Assembly: GCA_016927635.1 (NCBI GenBank)
Contig: JAFGMJ010000040.1
Coordinates: forward strand, 1-14,116
Length of the DNA: 14,116 bases
DNA from: Actinomycetota bacterium
GTDB taxonomy: Bacteria; Actinomycetota; Humimicrobiia; Humimicrobiales; Humimicrobiaceae
Reading direction: 5' to 3'
Part shown: positions 9,040 to 14,116 of the stretch, in pieces
Numbering within the stretch: position 1 is the first letter of the stretch
How the letters are laid out: each line of letters begins with the position of its first letter
Program-made: the position numbers and the translations under genes
The notes under the pieces: generated by a model
The model's database searches: none
What the model was told of the DNA's origin: nothing
The model's input: only the letters and a program-made list of their open reading frames with translations

Positions 9040-9044
9040 GGAGG
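9040..9044 (+). promoter_or_regulatory. Shine-Dalgarno GGAGG that decides the ftsA start
   Basis: GGAGG ends five bases before the TTG at 9050. An in-frame stop lies at 9023-9025, and the only in-frame TTG before it (9038) overlaps this site. TTG 9050 is therefore the better start. Confidence 0.75.
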
Positions 9045-9049
9045 ATGAT

Positions 9050-10309
9050 TTGCCTGCCAGGGGCGGTTATATTGCTGCAATAGATATAGGGACTACTAAA
9101 GTAAGTACCTTTATCGGTATGGTAAAAAAGAATAATTCAATTGAGATAAAAGGATACGGAACCTCAGAGTGCAAAGGCATGAAAAAAGGGCTAGTTGTAG
9201 ATATAAATGAAGCGACAAAGTCCATATTGAATTCTGTAAGCCTTGCAGAAAAATCCACAGGTCTTTTCCTGGAAAGCGCATATATCGGCCTTACCGGCAA
9301 ACATATATCTTTTTTGAATAACTGGACGGATCTCAATATAAACACGCCCGGTAAAATCATAAGAAAAGCTGATGTTGACAGGCTTATAAGCATGGCCAAT
9401 AAAGTGAATCTCTCATCAGAACATTATGTGCTTCACACTCTTATAAAGCAATTTTCTGTGGATGATGAAAAAGACATAGCCGACCCGGTAGGGCTTTCAA
9501 CAGACAAACTGGCTGTAGAACTCCTTATTGTTTATGGTTCCGTAACTCCAATAAAAAACGTTATAAACAGCGTGAAAGCTGCAAATATCGATATAGAGGA
9601 CATTATTCTCGAAGCGCTGGCATCAGGTGAAGCTGTGCTTACGCCTGAGGAAAAAGACAGCGGAGTTATCATGCTGGATATTGGAGGCGGCACGACTGAT
9701 GTTGCCGTATACAGGAATAAAAAAATGATATTTACATACTGCCTTCCTGTCGGGGGAGATCTTATCACAAATGATATTTCCATAGGTCTTAATATACCCT
9801 TTGTAAAAGCGGAGGAGATAAAGAAAAAATTTGCAAACCTTGACCATAATTTTTATGAAACTCTTAATAAAATCAATATGGGTGAGTTGCAGCTTGAAAG
9901 GAATAAAGCTGCACTTAATATAAGGCTTTACAGCATAGTAAATGACAGGGTAAAGGAACTCTTAACGCTTGTAAAAGAAAAAATAGAGGCTTACGGTTAT
10001 CTAAATTCCATTCCATGCGGACTGGTTATAACTGGAGGAACCTCAAACCTTAAAGGCATCAATGCTTTGGCAGAAAATATGTTCAACATGCCTGCAAGGA
10101 CAGGTACGACTCTTGAAGTGGAGGGGCCAGCAGAAGCTGTGAGCAATCCTGCATACTCAACAGCCATGGGCCTTATAAAATATGCAAACCAGATAAAAAA
10201 TTTTATGGATCTGGGGCAATTTGATGATAGAAAACACAGGAATAAAAGTTTTGCCGGCCGCTTCAGGGATTTTATTTTAAAAGTCCTAAAAGGCAGTAAT
10301 TTTGACTAA
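9050..10309 (+). CDS. ftsA: Cell division protein FtsA, TTG start
   Basis: FtsA is an actin-like ATPase that polymerises on the inner face of the membrane and anchors FtsZ there. From TTG 9050 the product has 419 residues. Actin-fold motifs are IDIGTTK (11-17, phosphate 1), LDIGGGTTD (209-217, phosphate 2) and ITGGTSNLKG (327-336, adenosine). The FtsA-specific 1C domain spans about 80-160. The C-terminus, from about 401 (FAGRFRDFILKVLKG), alternates basic and hydrophobic residues like the membrane-targeting amphipathic helix of FtsA. No in-frame ATG precedes the first nucleotide motif, so a non-ATG start is required. The alternative TTG at 9038 would add four residues but would overlap the GGAGG site. 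It lies directly before ftsZ, its partner. Confidence 0.95.
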   Translation: MPARGGYIAAIDIGTTKVSTFIGMVKKNNSIEIKGYGTSECKGMKKGLVVDINEATKSILNSVSLAEKSTGLFLESAYIGLTGKHISFLNNWTDLNINTPGKIIRKADVDRLISMANKVNLSSEHYVLHTLIKQFSVDDEKDIADPVGLSTDKLAVELLIVYGSVTPIKNVINSVKAANIDIEDIILEALASGEAVLTPEEKDSGVIMLDIGGGTTDVAVYRNKKMIFTYCLPVGGDLITNDISIGLNIPFVKAEEIKKKFANLDHNFYETLNKINMGELQLERNKAALNIRLYSIVNDRVKELLTLVKEKIEAYGYLNSIPCGLVITGGTSNLKGINALAENMFNMPARTGTTLEVEGPAEAVSNPAYSTAMGLIKYANQIKNFMDLGQFDDRKHRNKSFAGRFRDFILKVLKGSNFD

Positions 10310-10318
10310 TTTTAAATT

Positions 10319-10326
10319 AAGGGGGA
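10319..10326 (+). promoter_or_regulatory. Purine-rich ribosome binding site that decides the ftsZ start
   Basis: AAGGGGGA ends six bases before TTG 10333. An in-frame TAA at 10318-10320 rules out any earlier start, so this site and the TTG define the N-terminus of FtsZ. Confidence 0.75.
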
Positions 10327-10332
10327 TTTGTT

Positions 10333-11526
10333 TTGAAAAATGATCTTGGTAAAAGTTATTATGCTGTAATAAGTGTTTTAGGAATAGGCGGAGGCGGAAG
10401 CAATGCAGTAAACAGGATGATGGAGGACAATATTGCAGGATGTGAATTTATAGCTATAAATACAGATGCCCAGGCTCTTATGATGTCCAATGCTGATAAA
10501 AAACTGTTAATTGGTGAATCGGGGCTCGGTGCGGGTTCAAATCCCGAAATAGGCAGGATATCTGCTGAAAAATCCATTGATGTTATAAAGGAAGTGGTCA
10601 AAGACTCTGACATGGTTTTTATAACCTGTGGAGAAGGCGGCGGGACAGGCACGGGGGCAGCTCCTGTAATTGCTTCTATTGCCAAGGAATGCGGCTGCCT
10701 TACAGTTGCTGTTGTTACAAAGCCTTTCTCTTTTGAAGGCAAAAAAAGGCTTGCCCAGGCTGAAGAGGGCATAAAGAACCTTAAAGGTAATGTGGATACT
10801 TTAATAATCATACCCAATGACAAGCTGCTGGAGATTTCAGATGAAAACACCACTCTTCTAAACGCATTTAAACTTGCAGATAATGTTTTAAGAGCCGGTG
10901 TCCGTGGTGTAACGGACCTGATAACACTTCCCGGGCTTATAAATCTTGATTTTGCCGACATTAAGATGATAATCAAGGATGCAGGAACAGCAATACTTGG
11001 TGATGGCATGGCATCCGGTGAAAACCGTTCTATAAAAGCCGCACAAATGGCCATAAAAAACCCGCTCATTGAAAATTCAATAGACGGGGCCCAGGGAATT
11101 CTGCTTAATATATCAGGTGGCCCTGACCTTAAGCTTTATGAAATCAATGAAGCTGCTGAAGTCATAAGAAATGCAGCAAGCCCTGATGCAAATATAATAT
11201 TTGGCGCAGTTATTGATGAAAATATGAACGATAAGCTTAAAGTCACAATAATAGCAACAGGTTTCCAGGGAGCCGGCAGAAGGCTTGAAAAACAGATATT
11301 TGAAGAAGAAATAAGACCTGAAAGAGAAATAGACCAGATAGCGGAACCGGTTTTTTCCGGCGAAGATATACTAAACTCTGAAAAAGTCAATGAAAAAAGA
11401 GAAAGACCCAGGCATGAAAGCATGGAAGATATAAAGACAAATAAAATACATCCACAGGATTTTAAAACTATAGAGCAGGATGACTACCTTGATATACCGA
11501 CTTTTTTAAGAAAGAACAAGAAATAA
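10333..11526 (+). CDS. ftsZ: Cell division protein FtsZ, TTG start
   Basis: FtsZ is a tubulin-like GTPase that forms the cytokinetic ring. The 397-residue product has GIGGGGSNAVNRM (17-29), NTDAQAL (43-49), the GTP-binding signature GEGGGTGTGAAP (100-111), PFSFEGKKR (131-139) and PNDKL (161-165). The T7 loop NLDFADI (204-210) carries the GTPase-activating acidic residues. Residues from about 319 to 382 form a highly charged, probably disordered linker. It ends in DYLDIPTFLRKNKK, the conserved C-terminal peptide that binds FtsA and SepF, both encoded nearby. The start must be TTG 10333: a stop is in frame just upstream, and no ATG lies before the first motif. It follows ftsA by 23 bases. Confidence 0.98.
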   Translation: MKNDLGKSYYAVISVLGIGGGGSNAVNRMMEDNIAGCEFIAINTDAQALMMSNADKKLLIGESGLGAGSNPEIGRISAEKSIDVIKEVVKDSDMVFITCGEGGGTGTGAAPVIASIAKECGCLTVAVVTKPFSFEGKKRLAQAEEGIKNLKGNVDTLIIIPNDKLLEISDENTTLLNAFKLADNVLRAGVRGVTDLITLPGLINLDFADIKMIIKDAGTAILGDGMASGENRSIKAAQMAIKNPLIENSIDGAQGILLNISGGPDLKLYEINEAAEVIRNAASPDANIIFGAVIDENMNDKLKVTIIATGFQGAGRRLEKQIFEEEIRPEREIDQIAEPVFSGEDILNSEKVNEKRERPRHESMEDIKTNKIHPQDFKTIEQDDYLDIPTFLRKNKK

Positions 11527-11550
11527 AAAAATTTAAAGATTTTTAAAAAA

Positions 11551-12231
11551 ATGACGGTAAATTATAAAAATAATATCGAAAAACTTTCTCAGGAAATAGA
11601 AGCGTCATGCAGGTTTGCCGGGCGAAAAAAAGAAGAGGTACTGCTTATTGCAGCTTCAAAGTATGCTGATGCAAAACAGATAAAAGAAGTGCACGGACTT
11701 GGAATAAATGATTTCGGGGAAAACAGGGCAGAAGATTTTGAGGAAAAATACCACAGTGTGGGCAATGGCATCACATGGCATTTTATAGGGCATCTCCAGA
11801 GGAGAAAAGTAAAGACGGTTGTACCGCTGGCAGAATATATACATTCCGTAGACAGTGACAGTCTTGTCGCAAAAATCAACTCGGAAGCATTAAAAATAAA
11901 TAAAATACAAAAGATACTTGTCGAAGTGAACATATCTTCGGAGACGACAAAGTTTGGTATTGAACCAGGCGGGATATGGGAGATTTTGAATGAAATAAAA
12001 AATTGCAGCAATATAAAGTTTTGCGGGCTAATGACAATGGCTCCGCTTACAGATGATGTAAATACCATCAGGGAAACCTTTTACGGACTTAAAAAACTGC
12101 TTGAAAAAATCAGGCAGAATGCATCTTTTAAAACAGTAAAAGAGCTTTCCATGGGAATGAGTAATGACTTTAAAACGGCTATTGAACAGGGCGCGACAAT
12201 GCTGAGAATAGGTTCTTTAATTTTCCTATAA
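11551..12231 (+). CDS. yggS: YggS/PLPBP family pyridoxal-phosphate-binding protein
   Basis: This family (YlmE in Bacillus) is a single-domain TIM barrel resembling the N-terminal domain of alanine racemase. It binds PLP without known catalytic activity and helps PLP and amino-acid homeostasis. The 226-residue product has AASKYAD (35-41) with K37 as the likely PLP-binding lysine, FGENRAED (55-62), WHFIGHLQRRK (76-86), GLMTMAP (159-165), LSMGMSNDF (199-207) and LRIGSLIF near the end. These are the family signatures and the length is normal. The ATG at 11551 lies 24 bases after ftsZ behind a nearly pure A/T stretch with no clear Shine-Dalgarno. Its position between ftsZ and sepF matches the ylm cluster, but ylmD/yfiH, often found before it, is absent. 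Confidence 0.95.
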   Translation: MTVNYKNNIEKLSQEIEASCRFAGRKKEEVLLIAASKYADAKQIKEVHGLGINDFGENRAEDFEEKYHSVGNGITWHFIGHLQRRKVKTVVPLAEYIHSVDSDSLVAKINSEALKINKIQKILVEVNISSETTKFGIEPGGIWEILNEIKNCSNIKFCGLMTMAPLTDDVNTIRETFYGLKKLLEKIRQNASFKTVKELSMGMSNDFKTAIEQGATMLRIGSLIFL

Positions 12232-12331
12232 ATTTTTTTATATTTATATTATAATAATAGCTATAATTCTTGAAATTCAATATTGTAAAAATGTAGCAAT
12301 AATTAAAGTCAAATAATAGCAAGGGGGAATT
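12232..12331 (+). promoter_or_regulatory. A+T-rich gap before sepF, possible promoter region
   Basis: This 100-base gap is the longest in the window. It holds two exact TATAAT hexamers (12250-12255 and 12262-12267) and an 11-base inverted repeat, TTGAA-A-TTCAA (12270-12280). I could not find a good -35 box at the right distance from either hexamer, and such motifs arise easily in A+T-rich DNA. An internal promoter for sepF, proC and divIVA is possible but unproven. The AU-only stem after the yggS stop is too weak to call a terminator. Confidence 0.25.
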
Positions 12332-12871
12332 ATGAGCGCTTTCTTTAAAAAGACACTGTCTTTTTTAGGTCTGGCTGAAGACGACAGTGAATCTTACTAC
12401 TCAGAAGACCTTGAACAAAATCACCAGGAGGAATACGGCATAAACGGAGATAATTATAGAAATGATTTTAATCCGCGCAGAAATTTCAGTTTCAAAAACT
12501 ATGCTGCCAGAGAAGAAAACCAGAAAAAAAATACTGTCCAGGAAAGAACCTCAAGGAAACTATTATCCATAGACGGGGCAAGGGATGCAAAAAAAATAAA
12601 AGTATCAGTGACAGAACCTCATGAATTTGAGGAGGTACAGGCAATAGGAGATGATTTAAAATTCAATATTCCCGTAATAGTGAATCTGCAGAACACAAAT
12701 CCTGAGCTTTCAAAAAGGATAATAGATTTTTGCAGCGGTTTGACCTATGCTCTTGAAGGCAGCATAAAGAAAGTGGCTGACAGGGTTTTTCTTATTACCC
12801 CGAAGGATACGGTAGTGACCTCTAATGAAAAAGAAATACTAAGGGAAAGAGGATTATACAACCAGGTCTGA
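12332..12871 (+). CDS. sepF: Cell division protein SepF
   Basis: SepF (YlmF) is a cytoplasmic protein that binds the FtsZ C-terminal peptide, forms rings or arcs and attaches FtsZ to the membrane. The 179-residue product begins with an amphipathic stretch (FFKKTLSFLGL, 4-14) matching the SepF membrane-binding helix. A long, acidic, Asn/Gln-rich linker (about 16-85) follows, then the compact SepF core at about 88-165. The core has NIPVIVNLQNTNPELSKRI (112-130) and DFCSGLTYALEGSIKKV (132-148), the conserved dimer/FtsZ-binding region with the typical SG pair. AGGGGGA at 12322-12328 gives a strong ribosome binding site four bases from the ATG. FtsA is also encoded, so SepF is probably a second tether rather than the only one. 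Confidence 0.95.
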   Translation: MSAFFKKTLSFLGLAEDDSESYYSEDLEQNHQEEYGINGDNYRNDFNPRRNFSFKNYAAREENQKKNTVQERTSRKLLSIDGARDAKKIKVSVTEPHEFEEVQAIGDDLKFNIPVIVNLQNTNPELSKRIIDFCSGLTYALEGSIKKVADRVFLITPKDTVVTSNEKEILRERGLYNQV

Positions 12872-12876
12872 AATAG

Positions 12877-12881
12877 AAAGG
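12877..12881 (+). promoter_or_regulatory. Ribosome binding site AAAGG used to choose the proC start
   Basis: AAAGG ends eight bases before TTG 12890. A GTG at 12896 is the only other plausible start, served instead by GGG at 12884-12886. No ATG is available before the dinucleotide-binding motif. Confidence 0.5.
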
Positions 12882-12889
12882 TCGGGTTT

Positions 12890-13735
12890 TTGTCCGTGTT
12901 TGAGTATAAGCTTGGTATTATCGGAACAGGCAATATGGCAGAAGCAATATTAAAGGGAGTTATTAATTCCGGTGCTTTAAAAGTAGAAGATATAAACGCA
13001 ATTGAAAAAATTCAAAAAAGGGCTGATTATATTCATAGCGTTTATAATATAAAGTTTCAGTCCTGTTTAGATGAGCTTGCAATAAATTCCAAATATATTT
13101 TGATTTCTGTAAAGCCTGCAGATGTACCAGGTCTTTTAAAAAAAATAGCGCCGTTTTTAAGTCATGCAGACAATGTAATTATTAGTATTGCCGCTGGTGT
13201 GCCGTTAAGACTTTATGAAATTCATCTGGGCCAAAGCTTTCCGGCTATAAGAATTATGCCCAACACCCCTGCGCTTCTTGGGCAAGGCATATCGGCTATC
13301 AGTTACGGCAGTTTTGTTAAAAGCAGCGACCTGGATTTTGTTAAAAAGCTGGTATCCGGTTTTGGGCATTATGTTTTAATTGATGAAAAGCTACAGAATG
13401 CCGTGACTGCAATAAGCGGAAGCGGCCCGGCATATTTTTTCCTTTTCTGTAAAATGCTTGCTGAGGCAGCAGTTAAAATGGGCATTGACAGAAAAACTGC
13501 CTTAAAACTTGTCACGCACACGGCGGCTGGAGCTGCAGAAATGATGAAAGCATTTAATTCTGATACAGATATGCTAATAAAAATGGTAGCTTCTCCCGGT
13601 GGTACAACAGAAGCTGCGCTTTCAGAATTTACTTCTTCAGGTTTTGGAAGTATTGTGGAAAAAGCATCAGAAATGGCCAGGAGAAGAGCTTTTGAAATCC
13701 AGTCAGAACTTATGAGTAAAAATGATGTTCAATGA
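12890..13735 (+). CDS. proC: Pyrroline-5-carboxylate reductase ProC, non-ATG start
   Basis: ProC is a cytoplasmic enzyme that reduces 1-pyrroline-5-carboxylate to L-proline with NAD(P)H. The 281-residue product has an N-terminal Rossmann motif, IIGTGNMAEAIL (10-21), SVKPADV (73-79), RIMPNTPALLGQG (121-133), the active-site ISGSGPAYFF (175-184) and VASPGGTTEAAL (233-244). Length and motifs are normal. The start is TTG 12890 or GTG 12896; the latter gives a protein two residues shorter. It begins 18 bases after sepF in the same frame, separated by the sepF TGA, and is probably co-transcribed with it. A metabolic gene inside the division block fits the known tendency of proC to lie beside yggS-family genes; a direct role in division is not implied. 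Confidence 0.95.
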   Translation: MSVFEYKLGIIGTGNMAEAILKGVINSGALKVEDINAIEKIQKRADYIHSVYNIKFQSCLDELAINSKYILISVKPADVPGLLKKIAPFLSHADNVIISIAAGVPLRLYEIHLGQSFPAIRIMPNTPALLGQGISAISYGSFVKSSDLDFVKKLVSGFGHYVLIDEKLQNAVTAISGSGPAYFFLFCKMLAEAAVKMGIDRKTALKLVTHTAAGAAEMMKAFNSDTDMLIKMVASPGGTTEAALSEFTSSGFGSIVEKASEMARRRAFEIQSELMSKNDVQ

Positions 13736-13765
13736 TTTTTTAAAATATAAATAATTTATCCATTT

Positions 13766-13770
13766 GGAGG
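13766..13770 (+). promoter_or_regulatory. Shine-Dalgarno GGAGG for divIVA
   Basis: A perfect GGAGG ends five bases before the ATG at 13776. It supports this start for a reading frame that has no stop inside the window. Confidence 0.7.
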
Positions 13771-13775
13771 GTTTT

Positions 13776-14116
13776 ATGGAAAAAAATTCTGAATTCATAA
13801 GAACAAAGGAGTTCCATGTAGTTTTTAAAGGTTACAGCCCGGAGGAAGTAGATAAATTCCTTGATATTGTCTCAATTGAATTTGAGAGACTTTTAAAGAA
13901 AAGCCATGAACTACAGGAGTCCCTGGACAAGGTAAAGTTTGAAAGCACAGAAGCGGAAGACACTGATATTAAGAAAATAATACAGGATGCCCTCATATCT
14001 GCACATAAGGTTGCAGATGAAATAAAAAGCAAGGCAAAATCTGAAGCTGAGGAGATGGTGCAAAACATCAAACTTGAGCAGGAAAAGTCCATATCTGAGC
14101 TTGAACAAAACAAAAT
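13776..14116 (+). CDS. divIVA: DivIVA-family protein, 3'-truncated by the window edge
   Basis: DivIVA is a coiled-coil protein that recognises curved membrane at septa and poles and recruits other factors. Depending on lineage it guides Min proteins, polar growth or chromosome anchoring. The 113 visible residues start with the DivIVA N-terminal lipid-binding domain: RTKEFHVVFKGYSPEEVDKF (9-28), then LDIVSIEFERLL. F17 and K18 align with the membrane-inserting Phe17-Arg18 pair of Bacillus DivIVA, with Lys replacing Arg. From about 37 onward the sequence is a heptad-like, charged coiled coil, including KIIQDALISAHKVADEI (67-83). The frame is open to the last base, so the C-terminus and total length are unknown. 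It follows proC by 40 bases. GpsB or another DivIVA-domain protein is possible, but the visible length already exceeds typical GpsB. Confidence 0.9.
   Translation, partial: MEKNSEFIRTKEFHVVFKGYSPEEVDKFLDIVSIEFERLLKKSHELQESLDKVKFESTEAEDTDIKKIIQDALISAHKVADEIKSKAKSEAEEMVQNIKLEQEKSISELEQNK

Noticed and set aside
10359..11069. Long minus-strand open frame of 236 codons opposite ftsZ
   Set aside because: It lies entirely within the strongly conserved ftsZ coding region, has a low-complexity Ser/Pro/Ile-rich translation and no recognisable motif. It is a by-product of codon use on the other strand.
11589..12068. Minus-strand open frame of 159 codons opposite yggS
   Set aside because: It mirrors a well-supported plus-strand gene, with Phe/Ser-rich translation, no ribosome site and no family resemblance.
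12227..12242. Stem TATAAA-TTTT-TTTATA after the yggS stop as a terminator
   Set aside because: The six-pair stem is entirely A-U with no G-C pairs and too unstable to act as an intrinsic terminator.

Overview
The window is a single, tightly packed, plus-strand run of fourteen genes from a dcw (division and cell wall) cluster. The genome is A+T-rich and uses many ATA (Ile) and AGA/AGG (Arg) codons. There are no RNA genes, mobile elements, CRISPR arrays or long repeats, and I see no convincing rho-independent terminator. The largest gap between genes is about 100 bases. Both ends are cut: mraY runs in from the left and divIVA runs off the right.

Layout: mraY (partial), murD, ftsW, murG, murC, murB and ddl make and process the peptidoglycan precursor. 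They cover the membrane transfer that gives lipid I, D-Glu addition, the SEDS glycosyltransferase, lipid II formation, L-Ala addition, UDP-MurNAc formation and D-Ala-D-Ala formation. ftsQ, ftsA and ftsZ follow, giving a divisome scaffold protein, the actin-like membrane tether and the tubulin-like ring protein. After ftsZ come yggS (PLP homeostasis), sepF (a second FtsZ tether), proC (proline synthesis) and divIVA (polar/septal coiled-coil protein, partial).

Organism: the tail yggS-sepF-(proC)-divIVA is typical of Gram-positive-type and related lineages. The preceding murG-murC-murB-ddl-ftsQ-ftsA-ftsZ order is widespread, and ftsA argues against most classical Actinobacteria. The sequence fits an A+T-rich, probably uncultured bacterium related to Firmicutes or to deep-branching or candidate lineages near Actinobacteriota. 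I cannot assign a phylum from the sequence alone.

How the genes work together: the Mur enzymes and Ddl build the precursor, MraY and MurG put it on the lipid carrier, and FtsW polymerises it at the septum. FtsZ is anchored by FtsA and SepF, with FtsQ and DivIVA organising the site. Short spacings and one ATGA overlap suggest co-transcription with translational coupling in the mur part. ftsA, ftsZ and proC have no usable ATG and must start at TTG (or GTG for proC).

I found no previously undescribed system. The points worth checking are the three forced non-ATG starts, altered conserved residues in MurB and Ddl, the two FtsZ tethers together with DivIVA, proC in the place where ylmG/yggT often lies, and the A+T-rich gap upstream of sepF.
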